Below are positions 33,901 through 46,921 of a DNA stretch of 64,000 bases, piece by piece. The DNA is from Ypsolopha sequella. Its lineage: Eukaryota > Arthropoda > Insecta > Lepidoptera > Ypsolophidae. The stretch covers positions 15,453,280-15,517,279 of the forward strand of contig OW203998.1 of assembly GCA_934047225.1 (NCBI GenBank), read 5' to 3'. The first letter of the stretch is position 1, and every line of letters starts with the position of its first letter. The position numbers and the translations under genes were made by a program. The notes beneath the pieces were generated by a model. The model was given only the letters and a program-made list of their open reading frames with translations, did no database searches and had not been told where the DNA came from.

Positions 33901-36392
33901 CAACACGGCAACGCTTATACTAAAATCTGAGATGCTGCTAATGTAAGAAGTCTGTTGTGTAGAGCAGAACGCGTTTTGATAAATTTACGCCTATTTTTCC
34001 GCGCATCATCGCTCGAATTTAAAAAGGTGTAATCCTTACCGCGCGTCAAAAATCCTTTTCTTTTTCAAACCATTTTCGACCTTAACTCGAACTGATAAGG
34101 AAGTTGATAGACATGGCTTTTCATGGCAGGGACTCATGGGGGAAAACACGTGGAAATGGAATGTTCTGATAAGGCTGCGCTGTAGGAATTACAGTCATCT
34201 TTGACAACGATGTGTGTTTTTGATTACGTTTTGTCAAAATTCTGAAGGGAGTGTTTTCGTTTCAATTTCTTTTATGCATAGCATTAAATAATGTTCTATT
34301 TTATGTGTGGATAAAGTTAGAGAAGAAAACGTTGAAATTTAGTTTCAGTTTCATGATTATATAGCTCTCAAACCTGGTTTTTAATTATAAAAAAAATATG
34401 TTTTTATCAAAATCCGTCGCTTTGTCAATATATTTTTAGACCCGTATGTAAGATAGAAAATCATACGGAAAACCATATATTTTACAAGTATTAGGTCTTG
34501 ACATATGAAATTGTCGTTTTCTACAGAGAGTTTGAAGGAAACTCAGTTTTGCATTTTTTTTACGAATGGCTAATCAAAATTATGTAATTTCTTTTGTGTA
34601 TGAATGAGACAACATTAAGCTAACAGCAACATTAATTTCATTTATGAAAAATGTCAGCTCTAAAAATATTACGAATCTTATCAATTTATCATGGAAATGG
34701 ATGGCATTTAGGCCGAACAGTTTTTGTAGATTGAATTTTATAATCAAACTGAAAATAAAAACCTAATTTAATACGTACGTGCGTAAAATACTTGAAATCA
34801 GCTTTTAAACAAAAAAAAAATTTTGAAATAGCTATGAAATAACAGGAATTATGAATTCATGAATATGTAAGAACATTTCGGCAATTTCATAAGTAAAAAC
34901 ATATTATTATAAGAAATATCTACAGAAGTTTCAGAGACGAATCTATACAGTATACGTAACATACCTAATGCATAAAATGTCACTGCTTCCCAAATTGATT
35001 TTCCGAAGCAAATAAACACAAAATTAAACGCCTGCAAAAAACGTTCTTTGTATACCTTGCGGCCATGCGCCCTTTGGTTTGCGTCCTACAGTGCAGGGCA
35101 ACATTTGGTGCTCTTACCCCATGTATTCCTAAGGGCATTTCCGCCCTATTCATTATCCCGATAGTTATTACTGTCATTTTTCAACTCGTTATTTACTCCG
35201 ATAGCGCGACATTTGGTCTCTAACTTCAAGATTTGGGGGAAGGATTTTCAAGCTTAGGGTGGCTTTGACTTGGCTTACAAGAAAATTGAAAATAGCCCTT
35301 TAAAATTCGTCTCAGACCCTCGTTTACTCTTCGAGATTCCATTTTGGTAAACGCTAAATGAGACCGTAATGACTTTGGAGCATTTATTATCTTAGCTTTG
35401 AAACTTTTAGCAGCCTCGTTCTAACCAGTCTAGCTTTTTATTGAAACGAAAAGCTTTAATAAATTGCTAAGCTATAAAATAAAATTAACTTTTCATGTAT
35501 TTGGGATCAAAAAACAAAAAGTGATTTTTTTACATTAAAAGGAAGTTGACGCAAACATAAATAAAATGACAGGTTTTGGATGATTTGGTTGCTATAACCT
35601 TCGATCATACATATACAACGATCGATATTATATTATAACCCAAAGTTATCGAAAAAATATACAAATTGTTCTTACGTTTTTACAGTAGTTTTGAACAAAC
35701 CGTGTAATTTATTTATTCACTCTAAATAAAAAAAATTATTACACTCTATTTTACACTATTTCAGACTTCTGAATCGTTATTCTGAAAAGTATCGATTTCG
35801 GAATTAAGTTCGTTATTATTTATATTTGATTGAAATACATTTAGTGATTTTGAAAAAAACGTGTTTTTATTATCAACTAGAAGTAGTACACATTGATTTA
35901 AAAACACAGATTTTCGGGAAAGCGTGATATTTCGGTAGTCGTTACAGCCACGGCTCGAAGCGAGATTATTTTAACAATAATGAAATGTCATAGAGTCAGT
36001 TCTACGTGGTGCAGAATAAGTTGCTCAATCTCGGGTCACCCATACTCTTAATACAAAATCAGGTCCTTAATCTCAGGTCACCCATGGCTTTAAGGGATCT
36101 CTATTAAACCCAAAAACCTACAACTTACCTAAAAGAAGGAACGCATAGGTATATTCTCGAGGAAACCACGACGGTGATTCTGACAAGTGCGAAAAAATTT
36201 GCTACGGCAGATTTCGAGTGATTTTATAAGCATATTCTACGGAAATTATTGATTTTTCTGCATTCGCAATTTTCACACACGTGCCAGAATCGCCGTCCTG
36301 TTTATCAAAGTTTCACCGGCCCAGCATTGTTGGTGATAAGAAAAGGGTATGTCCTCTGGATAACGATGGATGACAAAATTCTTATAAAATTA
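33901..36392. other. Gene-free stretch
   Basis: Nothing recognised. A moderately GC-rich patch at 35050-35170 carries only opposed small ORFs. Confidence 0.4.
36262..36325 (+). repeat. Short repeat fragment shared with 23069-23130
   Basis: See the 23069-23130 entry: shared GCAATTTT...CGTGCCAGAATCGCC...GGCCCA blocks. Confidence 0.35.
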
Positions 36393-36560
36393 CATATTTG
36401 TGTCGATTCGGCGCAATACGACTTAACTTATTTGACAGGACTAAACTTAATTTGAGCGTCTTTTTCTTTCTGTATCGAAAAGACAGAGACAGAAGGCTCA
36501 AAATAAGGTTAGTCCTGTCAAATAAGTTAAGTTGTGTTGCTCCGAATCGACACCATTGTG
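36393..36560. mobile_element. 168-bp fold-back MITE, TA-flanked
   Basis: Inverted arms of about 65 bp (36393-36457 and 36496-36560) around a 38-bp centre. Arms contain TGTCGATTCGG and ACTTAACTTATTTGACAGGA with about nine mismatches overall. TA precedes and follows. This explains why ORFs overlapping on the plus strand here end in repeated peptides; they are not genes. Confidence 0.85.
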
Positions 36561-38866
36561 TACTTTACACAGGACGAAGGTTAGAAATTGGGAGTTTTCT
36601 GAAGCTACCTCATTATGATAATAACTGATATTTATATTAACTTGAATTATTAAGGGAAAAATTCATTTTTAGTACGTACCTTCGACCGTTTTTCATGTTT
36701 AGGTGAGATATCATGTAATCAATCTCTTTTACGGTACATACAACCTTCACATTTAATAATATTTGCCAGCAGCAGGTCTTAAGCAGTGAGGATTTTCTTT
36801 TGTGTACCTCTCCGGAGCTGTCAATAAAATCAAAAGTTTTGAAGGAAATCGATTCCGGAATTGGCACCCGACACTCCCTCCCCCAAATCATTTTCGATTA
36901 TTGACGATAGCAAATTTCCATCCACAGTTTACTCAAGAGCACATTCATTATTCTTAAAAGCTTCTCGAGTTCCGTAATTCCTGCGGTGACATCACTTTGT
37001 CAAACATCAATTATCTTTTGACAATGATCAACGATGAAATGGGCGAGTTCTCACTGTCACCCAGATTCGAAACTCTTAATAAAGAAAGATTCTCCGACGT
37101 TTATAAAGCTGCGAATAAAATACGGTGAAAATTATCGTCCCTTGCCATTGGCCGAGGGACAACAGCAAATAATTCAACAGATTACGGTCGTAACCGGAAA
37201 ATTCCGAAGACAAGTCTAGACGTAGCCATCAATAACTAACTATTACCCGGTAAGAGCCTTATTAAACGTCACCCTAAGGCAATATGATAGAGCGCACTTA
37301 TGAAAGGGCCGGTAATGGATTCACGGCCACTCGGAATTAGGTTTGTAAATATTTTATCCATTCTATTGTCGAGTGGTGGGCAACTGATTGACAGCCGACG
37401 CTCCCTCGCGGCCGCGAACGCTGCACCGCACCAGAAAATGACTAGTTTTATCCCATTTTCACTGACATATTCCATTTGGAGAGCAATGAGATTTGCCTCT
37501 GCGAAGTGGTTTGAACTCATCTTATTTTGCAAATGGGTATTCCGTGTACTCGACACTGCGACTGAAATACGAAAACCGAAAACTCTCCCAAATGTTTCCT
37601 CACACTTACAATGTATTTCATCGGCAACAACTCATAGCTACTGTCAAATTGATAGTAGTGCTTTTAGTGCTCTGTAATGAATATGGTTCAGCTGTAGTAT
37701 GGCGACGCAAGGGAGACTGTAACTGTAACTAGTTTGTAGTTGCAAAGTAGCTTTTAGCCGAACACCTGAATTCCGAGCCCCGGCGTCGCGGGGCCCTAAA
37801 ATGCACGTTATTAATCAACATTTAATTCCATATCGCGAGTAAAGGCGGGCTCACACGAGCGTCGTGGGACTCCTAGAGAATAAACGACAGCTTAGCTGCC
37901 CGACTCGACCGTACCAGAGAAATATGCAAATGAAGAGGCGACTCATTTGACGAATTTTAATGGATATTTAACTGTGTTAATTATAAAGTTTCAACTTGGC
38001 TTAATTTGGCGGAAACGTTCGGTCTCTGGTCGTCGCGTATGCTGTATATTTTAAAAGACATTTCACATTGCGGTCCAAAATGGTAATGAAGTTCCGCTTC
38101 ACAAAATGTTGCTTCCAGAGTGTTGTTACTTGTTGACCGATGGAATTTTTCAATTTTTATAAGGACTTATATAACGTTACACTTATCTCATTTAGGTTCT
38201 TTAACGTCGATATCTATGAAGGATCTTACCTGAAAATAAAAACAAAATATGATTAGCACATAAAATTCAAAAACGCCTCATATCCAAAATTAAAGACGGT
38301 ATCTTGATCAATCAAAGCGTCTTAAATTGGCTTTGATAATAATTAAGGCCCCTGTTTTGGAAGTCGACGTAACGATATTAGCACAAATTTTAACAAGACT
38401 TCAAAAGGTAGACACGTAAATAAACGACTCGATAAAAAATAATTCTTAACTCAATTTGAGTTAATTGAATTTTTGTTCGTTAACTGGACGTGGAGTACAT
38501 CTCCTGTTAATTACTGCCGAGGGTTTGTTAATTTATATGGTCCAGACTTAAGTATAGTGTTGCCAACTTCCTTTAAACAATCAAGCCTTAAAATTTTCTA
38601 TCAAAAAATAACAGTTATTTTTATATGCCGTTTTAATATTGCAAAAATAGCATGCAAAAAAAGGAGCCGGTAGCCTTTTTAAAATACATCAGAGTAGTCA
38701 AAATTGTACATGTTGGCTGAAAGATCCACAAGCTTTTACTCCTTCAGACTACGAATGTCATCTAACCATGCAAAGGTCCGTGCTCAGTCCGGACTTCCGG
38801 GTTTTTGTGCCGAATTGACGCTACAAGACTAGGAGCGTAGAGTCGGTAACCATATTTATCGAGTAA
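36561..38866. other. Gene-free stretch with GC-richer patches
   Basis: No gene recognised. Patches at 37030-37210, 37260-37440 and 37750-37900 are GC-richer than their surroundings. GTCCCTTGCCATTGGCCGAGGGAC-type dyad at 37137-37160, an octamer ATGCAAAT at 37924 and paired TTAATT sites at 38502-38542 might mark enhancer DNA. The 125- and 95-codon ORFs at 37269-37677 lie on opposite strands over the same bases and show no motif. Confidence 0.4.
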
Positions 38867-39037
38867 CAAGATGAAACCAATTTGTAGTTGTGTAGAAAAA
38901 AAACTACATCAAAATAAATAGGGTTGGCTGACCGCAACGTGGAGCATTTTGTTTTTGCTGACTGTACAAAATGCTCCAGGTTGCGCTCAATCAACCCTGT
39001 TTTTGTTTCTAAAAAACTACGAATTGGTCCCACCTTG
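38867..39037. mobile_element. Fold-back MITE with CAAGGTG end
   Basis: Left end CAAGATGAAACCAATTTGTA pairs with the right end complement CAAGGTGGGACCAATTCGTA; inner arms GGGTTGGCTGACCGCAACGT...GGAGCATTTTG and CAAAATGCTCCAGGTTGCGC pair around a 15-bp loop. The CAAGGTG terminus is also seen on the elements nested at 11 kb and 15.3 kb. No target duplication evident (flanks TAA and CTG). Confidence 0.78.
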
Positions 39038-39310
39038 CTGAAAACGATGCTGAATCGACTTTTTCAAATAAATCGATCCTCGATAAAATCAGGCTAACTC
39101 ACGTGGGTGACATAGGACGCGCAAACCTTATTTTTAATCGAACGTAGTAGGGCCCTACATATTATTTATAGAGGTGATTCCTTAATCAGTTTTTTTTAAG
39201 AAGAATCCCAGTCGTTTAGGCAAGCTAGTTTCATTTTTATGTATGTGCCTAAGGGCTGTTATAAAGAAATTTATTATTTCATGTGAAAAATTATGAAGAA
39301 ATTGAAAAAT

Positions 39311-39490
39311 AGAGCTCGACAGGCCACTCTAGAAGAAGGGCAATGTCAAAAGTACCCAGAATAGAACCGCTTGTATGACTAGTTTGATGGATGTAAAAGA
39401 GGCGGAAGAGCTGGTGTTTCAGGATCGTACATGAAGCTCTGTAGTCTCTGCCTACCCCTTCGGAAGACAGGCGTGAGTATATGTATGTAC
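39311..39490 (+). pseudogene. LINE 3' end, family 1, copy 2
   Basis: One frame reads ACMTSLMDVKEAEELVFQDR then a stop, then SSVVSAYPFGRQA and a final stop, matching the C-terminus of the LINE family also found at 24751-25045 and 46922-47075. The GTATATGTATGTAC tail follows at about 39476. Severely truncated; it ends 8 bp before the TTAA element. Confidence 0.78.
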
Positions 39491-39498
39491 ATGAACAT

Positions 39499-39917
39499 TT
39501 AAGAGGCTATGCGAATTTTATTTTTGTCACTGTCACTCCAAGCGAAAAATCGCACAGTGCGAGAAGGGCGGATTCAAAAGGGAAAAAAGTAGGTTTTATA
39601 TTTTTATTAAAAAAACTAAAATAGCTAGCAAATTTTCAAATATCAAATCTCTAGATATTGTTAAAACACACCTAATAAAATATGTTTGAGTTCTGTATAT
39701 GGTTCCTATTCGTCAAACGATGAGAAAAAGTGTGTTTGAAGACCTCATTTCAACAATTATTTCTATCGAGGAAAATTTATCCAGACATGTTTTCTAATTT
39801 CAAAACCCTAAATTATATAGTCAAAATGCATATACCAGAAACTGATTATAATTTTCCGTGTATTTCATGAAATACACAGAAAAGAAACACCCGTATTTTT
39901 TTCGCATATCGCCTTAA
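39499..39917 (+). mobile_element. TTAA-flanked miniature element, copy 3, uninterrupted
   Basis: 419 bp including both TTAA. Ends TTAAGAGGCTATGCGAA and, on the complement, TTAAGGCGATATGCGAA: about 17 bp with two mismatches. This is the intact reference for copies 1 and 2; the point where those are interrupted reads AATTATATAGTC here. No ORF; piggyBac-type by duplication only. Confidence 0.85.
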
Positions 39918-40201
39918 ATTCAAGTAAACGTGTTTCTCAGGTAGAAATCACTGTGTGCATCTAGCATTATAGCTAAATTGCTAAACTGGCAACACTCGAG
40001 GGTCTCTCGACATGCCAAGCAGGATAACATCGAAACTCCCTTAAGATTAATTTGGTGAGTACTTGCAAACTTTAACTCGTTTGCTCCTGGACTGGATTCT
40101 CCACTCTCAGAATTTAATTTAATGAAATAAATTGTGAAATTACCGAGAATTAAACCCGTTAATTACTATTGCATGGAATGTCCCTTAAATTATCGTTTGT
40201 A

Positions 40202-40312
40202 AAGTGGAGACCGCATCAAGTAGGACACATTGGACTTTGTACCTATCTTATATTCTTCTCTGTAGGGGAAAATGTCGTACTGCAAGTGTATAGCTTGATG
40301 TGGTCTCCACTG
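40202..40312. mobile_element. 111-bp TA-flanked MITE
   Basis: TA at 40200-40201 and 40313-40314. Inverted ends AAGTGGAGACCGCATCAAG and CAGTGGAGACCACATCAAG (complement), 19 bp with two mismatches, then a looser pairing (TAGGACA / TACGACA). Confidence 0.8.
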
Positions 40313-40314
40313 TA

Positions 40315-41121
40315 CATTATTCGTTCAATGAAATAAAATACTAGTATATTGCTAAACCAAACTAACACCTTAAAGTTAATGCTTGAGATCAAAATTTAGT
40401 TCCAAAATTTAAATTTACAATTTTGCCCACTCTATAATTGTAATTTTTCTATTTGTGTGTTAAGAAAGTGATATTTTTTATTTTCTCTTTCTAAGATATT
40501 TAAGATTCTCTAGTTATTGTTTTACTTAACAATAGAAGTATTATTTTTTTTCTTTACTTGAAATTTTCACCTGCCACCTGCAGTTAATACGAAACCATTG
40601 TACACTGGCACCCACGGGTCAGGCTATGCCTATATTGGGGCCACATGATTAATGATTTTTTTCGGTTAAGACATTTCTTGTTAAAATATTTTTTTTTTTA
40701 TTTTTGTTGATTTATCATTTTTGTTCTCACGCAAATTGTGTTTGCACATGCGCGAGAACGCACGTTTGATGGAGACATTGTATCGACGGTGACCCTGGTT
40801 GTTCTATAACTTTGTTTGGATCAAGATATGGGCCCCGGGGCTATGGTTTTCAAATTTTGATTAAATCTCTTTACTTCATTGCTCACTCATTAGACAGTCA
40901 CTCATTAGACGCGGTGCACAGAATAAATTACACACTTTAAAACATATTGATAAATATGTTAATGAATAATTATATTATTTAAATACCTATTTTGACATTA
41001 GAATCGTAATACGCTATTTTAATAGTATTATGTAATTTTAATTACTTTCTTATTTTTAAGACATAAGACATAATTTATTTCCTTAAAAGTGTTAGTTTCA
41101 CATTTACTTAAAACATAGTGT
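40315..41121. other. Gene-free stretch
   Basis: Nothing recognised; duplicated CTCATTAGACAGTCACTCATTAGAC at 40885-40909 is a short tandem pair. Confidence 0.4.
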
Positions 41122-41160
41122 TAATAATAATAATAATAATAATAAATCCATTTATTTCAG
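41122..41160 (-). repeat. (AAT)n tract with probable LINE 3' tail
   Basis: Eight AAT units followed by AAATCCATTTATTTCAGGC. On the minus strand this reads GAAATAAATGGATTTATTAT..., the usual polyadenylation-like 3' end and ATT tail of several lepidopteran LINEs. The upstream LINE body on the minus strand (beyond about 41300) is not recognisable. Confidence 0.5.
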
Positions 41161-41297
41161 GCTACAATACAATAACAACCCATAATTTGTTAGTAACAAT
41201 AAGTTAATACATGAAAAAAAAAAATAAAAAGTCAAAACTAACTTAGCACATAAATAATACCGGAATATCTCCGTTCTATGGGATCTTATATTTAGTT

Positions 41298-41315
41298 TTC
41301 GCCAGAGGGCGCCCG
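41298..41315 (+). promoter_or_regulatory. CTCF-like motif
   Basis: TTCGCCAGAGGGCGCCCGG contains a 14-base stretch (TCGCCAGAGGGCGC) matching 12 of 14 positions of the CTCF core consensus. It is a clear GC spike in AT-rich DNA. Binding is inference. Confidence 0.3.
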
Positions 41316-41329
41316 GTGCTAATTTTAAC

Positions 41330-44300
41330 AATTAATATCTTTGTTTTATTAAAATAAAATACTTATTTATTATTATATATATTGTATGCATTATTAGTTG
41401 TATATAATTACATATAATGTATGAACTTATATCAATCACGGTGTCAGTTGTAGGTTTATGTGGTATATATATATATATATACGCAATAATAGAGGTTAAT
41501 GAGGTGTAACAAAGCGATATGATAAAATATCAACAGAGGAAAATCTAAGAAACAATATATATAAGGTTTTCTATATCTCCATATGACTTTGACAAGAGCC
41601 AAGTGTTAATTTTTTTCACTAAAGCCCCTTTAGTGTGATCGCTCAAGCATATCTCTTTGTGAATTTTATTATAAATGTATGGACCCAATTTTTATGGTTA
41701 CATTTTGAAAATAATTTGTTTGATGTAAATATTTGTAAGATGGTCATACTTTCTACTTTATTAAACCTCTTTTTGTTTCGTTTTATATGATCAGTTCTAT
41801 ATTATTATATCATAGCTATGATTTCAATGAAATACCTACTAGCTTGTTACCAAACTAAGTTTTGAAAACAAATGTTTGAGGTTGGAATTTAGTTTTATAA
41901 TTGTCCTAATAGCTTATATAATTGTCATAATAGGCAGTTTTAGAGTGAAAAATATTTAAACTTTATGTAGTCATGACATATATTTTAAAAAAGTTTTGTT
42001 CATTGGTAGGCTGACTTAATTTGGTTTAATATATGGGCCCTAGGACCTGTAGAACGTTTGCCCACGTTCCGATATTTGCTGGCTTCGATATCGGCGGGAA
42101 ACCAGTGCCGGAAAATAGAAGCATCGTCGGAAGGCATTAGTCCACTAGCCTATGCATCTAAGCCATGCATCTTTTTTGGTGCCAGTATCGCGTCGTGACA
42201 AAATACAGAAATAAAAACGAGAACTAATTATTTATCCTGCCATTTATTCATTTCGTACAGCAAAATTACAAAATATTAATAATAACAAGTGAAGAACGTT
42301 GAACAATATTGCAGTTATGACTGAAGGAGCCTTTATAATCCTTGGCAACCAATTTGATCTTAATTATTTTTTCGGCGAAGCCAACTATCCTGCATTGCCT
42401 TTTGTACTGAATGCGGCCCCTTTTTCACATTTAATGTTTTTGGCGGGATTAAATATTTAATTGAAGGTTACAAAGAGACATGATCCGCTGCTGCTAATGT
42501 CCTACTTAAAGTTTAAAAACTTTGTAAGGTGTCCTTGTCTGTCTGTACCCTAATGGTCTGTCTAGTAATTTGTGCCAGTGCTTTTGTGCTACAAATTTTA
42601 TGTTTTTGCCTGTTCTGTTCTGTTAAATTGCCATGAGAACATGATCCTTACTTATTTCACATTTAAAAATATACATTTTTTCATTTTTATTTTATAGTTA
42701 ATCAACGTAACAAAAAAAATTGTCCCGCTACTAGAATATCAGGTACTAAGTTCGATCAAACGGGTAAAGCATACAATTAATAAGGTAATAATAACAATAT
42801 GTATATACGTATACCCTTAAGTGACTTTATAGACGCATACGAGGTATCATTGGTAAGGTTTACTCGAAATTTGATTAGGGAAACAGACAATGGCAAATTT
42901 AAAGACGGCAGCCATTTTGGACAGCCTTCCTCCGAAGCCTTAGGAAATAGTTTCGGTTGTGAGCTCAGCAGGTAAACGGATGAAACCTTACTGTGGTAAA
43001 TAGGGGAACAATACTCGAAAAAGAGAATGTGTCTGTTTAGCTAATAAATATAACTGTGTTTAATCGCCTTATGTAAAAGGTATGTTGAAATAAGCTTGAC
43101 TTCGGAAAAGAGAAGTCTTTGAAACATAATAGAGTCGTTGAATCACAATAAGTGATGTTGACATGAAAAAAATTACCAAGGGCGAATCAAAAACTGCTTA
43201 CAAACGTTAAGAAAACTTTTTACTCAAAACATCTACTGAAAATTCAAATCTGCCTCGGCATTTTGAAAGTAAACGTTAAACCTTTAACAGCACTTCGACA
43301 GGTGCGAAGCGAAAAGTAACTCACCAAGTGTCATTTCAGGGAAAGTGTTTAAAAGAGGGAAATTAAAAATTGAAAAACAGGCCGCCATGATGGCACTGGC
43401 GTTAATGGCTGTACATAATAATTAAAGCGAGGCTTATGTGCGCGCCAAGTGGGGGTGTGGCTTAGCCGCACGAATGGGCTCTCCCGTTGACATCTGAGAA
43501 CCTCGGTCCCTTTTGAGAGCGCCTCAACGCAGCCCGGCCTGCTTTATATTGCCCGGCAACTTCACTTTGATTTAAGAGAAAAAGCCGTTTCAACGGCACA
43601 CTCGGAAACCCCTTCATGACATATAAAGGATCTGTAATGTCAAACGTCAATGCGAATGAAACCTATTGAAAGGAGATATCAATGTTGCCATGGACGCGGC
43701 TTTACTCTCACTGTTAGATGTCACTTCATTCGAGAGGTTTTTGACTGAACAATTGATTTTTTGCAGGTATTCCGTGTAAGAAAATGTGGGCTGAACTTCT
43801 TTAAAGTTGGTAAAGTTTAATCACTTGAGGTTTCGATTACGAGCACTTCGCCAAAACTACTTAACTAACCCCTTTTTGTGCGGAAGCCATCTTGTTTTTC
43901 TTGTTTCGCGTGTCAGAGTGACGGCTGACAAGCCGCCATTTTGAAAAAACTCGAGTGCGGCTTCCTTCCGCGTCAGTGAGTCGCTATGAGAACTATCGCC
44001 TCACGACACCCCTCCATTTTACATACATTGGATTCATTGTTTTAGGAGAGTATTGTATGTCACAGAGTCACAGCTAAGAGGTGTGGGGTGGGATTTTTTG
44101 AAAAAGTCCAACCCACCTTTAAACATGGGAACAGAAGCTTAAATGTCTCGTAATGAACTTTTTGTAGCTAGTGGCGTGCATATCTTGTAAAACACAAACT
44201 CTACACTAATACAATATACATATAGCAGGAAGCATAGACGTTTTTCATAAGAACGAATTTTGACAACTGTTTGCAACATAACTTCCAGGGAGCTTTTGTC

Positions 44301-46921
44301 TTTTGACTATGTCTGAAACCTGAGAATGACAAGGGCAAGGAAAGGGAGGTAGGTGTTTACAAGTTATTCGTCACGCACCCACACCACTGTATTAATAACT
44401 CTTCCATCAAGTATCAACATTGTTTCACAGATATTTCAATGAAAGATTTCACTGTATTAAACTTCTTTTTTTATCCAGTCTTTTGCTTGGACTGAAAAAA
44501 TATATGGGAAAAAGGTGTTCCAACCAACATAATATATATTTTTAAATATGCATATATTAAATACTATTGTTCCTCCCATCTATAAAAGATAACGTGTCCC
44601 GAAAGTTCCTTCAAAAATGTCCAATTATAATTAAAATTTTACTAACCTAAGCCCAAATATAAAAGGAATATTACTGACTACAATTAACTACGACTCACCG
44701 TACCCTCGTAAGTAACTGATATTAAATATAAAAGAACTTGGCAGTCCCCATTCATTATGACATTAAACATTCATGGCACAGTTTAGCCCGGCCGAAGTCA
44801 CCAAGTCACAGCCGTGACTCTACATAATTCACCTTAGTTTTTTCCGGTCCCACGGCAAACAACTGTAACTCATATTTAGACTACAAACTCGACTTTCTGA
44901 CAAGGCAAATCGTGCCCTCTGACATACGCGTTAATACGTGACAGAAATAGGAATCTTTTATTTCGCGAGAGAGTAAAATATAAAACTTTTCCGGCTAGGG
45001 CTGTTTGATATAAAACATTCATGGTACGAGAAAACCGACAGGATGGCGTTGATCATTTAGATGGATGTCAGTGTAATGCAACGATTTACGGGAAGTGTTG
45101 AATTTTAGCTAGGTAACGGTTTTGGCTGCGTAAAAGTTGCCTTTGTTACGATTATTCCCGGAATAAAATCAACATGTTATTTTGTTTATCTGCAACTTTA
45201 CAGAGGAAATTTTGATGAACCATGATAAACCAGTGTTAGTGAAGGTCTTTAAAATATTAAACACGTTTAGGAGTCGAGGGAATACAATATATCTAACAAA
45301 CCTCTTGTAAGTACTTATCCACAGATACTTTACAAGAGTTTTATTAAACATAATTTAATGTAAATTCCACCATCAAATATAACTATAATAAATTATTTCT
45401 TAGAAGATTACGGAAAAGATAAACATGTAGGTAAGTATACTGATATTTGGTAGTTATTACTGCCTTGTGCCACTAATAATAAATAAAATCTAATAATAAA
45501 TAAGAAGATCATCATTAACATCATCAATAAAGAATCATCTAATACTCACGTAAACATCGACATTTGCTGTGCAGGATAAAAAGTCGTGTCACATCCCTAT
45601 TTCGAACGACGTCAGAATAAGTAGAGAGGTTTTTGAGACGTCATCGCTACCACTGAATACCCTCCCCCCTCCCTGTTTCTAGGCATTATTGTTTTAATTG
45701 TAGGCAGACTGAGAGGTATAGTCGAGGAATACGGGCGACTCTTGACATCCCAACTTTTGTCTATCATCGCCCATCCGTTTATAATATGGCAAACAGTATT
45801 TAGTACTTCCATCCAAGCTTTTAACATATGCCTCGAGTATATACGTGTGGGTGTATCTAAAGTCTTTTATATCTCATGCGAAACAGGGATGTGCTTACAT
45901 TTACATAGTACTTGGCCGCCATGTCAATTTTCAGTATGTATAGGAACTTATAGGGAGTAATTGGGAGGGTCTATCAGTTTGAAAAGGTAAATTGTCGTAG
46001 GAAGGGCTTTGGATTATTAATCTAAGAGATATTTTTTGTATTAAAAATTTACCTGTTCTTAGGTTAAAATTTTTGCGGATTGTTCACAACATATAAACTA
46101 TAAAAACTTACTTCGCGACATTTTAACCCGATAAAGAAGTCATTATATTGTAAATGATTTTTTAAGAAGATTTTTGATTTTATCAGGTTGAAACAACGTA
46201 AGTTTTTCGTGTTTCTTTATGTTGAGAATGATCCGCATAAACTTTTACCTGAAAAACAGATTCAAACAATAAATAGATCGCAATTAAACTTTTGTAACGC
46301 GATATATGATGCCCAGAGCCAACAAAATTTCGATAAATTAAAACACGCAAAATATGGAGAATTTAATATTTTAAGTTTGCTAAATATTAGGTTCTTCGTC
46401 CTTTGCTAGAATTCAATCATGTTTTATTATAACAAATAAAATAAACATTCCATAACTTTTTTTGTATATGTGTAACCCATCAACATTCCTCAATTTTACC
46501 GTCATCGCAGCCGCTAAAATCACTTTGTAAAGAACAAATAAAAATGCTCTGTTCAATAACAAAAATTGGTACAGAGCAGAAAATAGGTTATGCTAACAAG
46601 AATACAATATGAACTATGGAAGGATTTAAATTATGAAGTAGGAGAATACATTTGACCGCATCACGCGCTTTTATAGGTCTAGTTTTAGTTAATTACGTAG
46701 GTATATTACGATTTTCATTACATATTGAAATAGAATTACCTATTAACTACTTTATTCTATGCGTTGGGACCTGATTAAAATGCGCATCGGTGAGAAATTA
46801 TGACCTACTTCTGATATTTGTACAGTTTTTTTTTTGAGATCTTTGGTTTTTGTCTGTGCCAGGCAAGGACTTCTTCGTAGGACCATCCATGCAATACGCC
46901 TCTGTGCTACCTTTGAACGAA
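41330..46921. other. Long gene-free stretch
   Basis: About 5.6 kb without a recognised gene or element. A (TA)n run lies at 41464-41482. GC-rich patches at 43440-43570 and 43900-44000 contain several GCCAT words (see findings). Small ORFs at 45612-45960 on opposite strands overlap and look like chance; 46188-46409 has an unremarkable AT-driven composition. Confidence 0.4.

Noticed and set aside
37269..37677. Overlapping ORFs of 125 and 95 codons on opposite strands
   Set aside because: They cover the same GC-richer bases, have no motif, start context or partner exon, and mirror each other as expected from composition.
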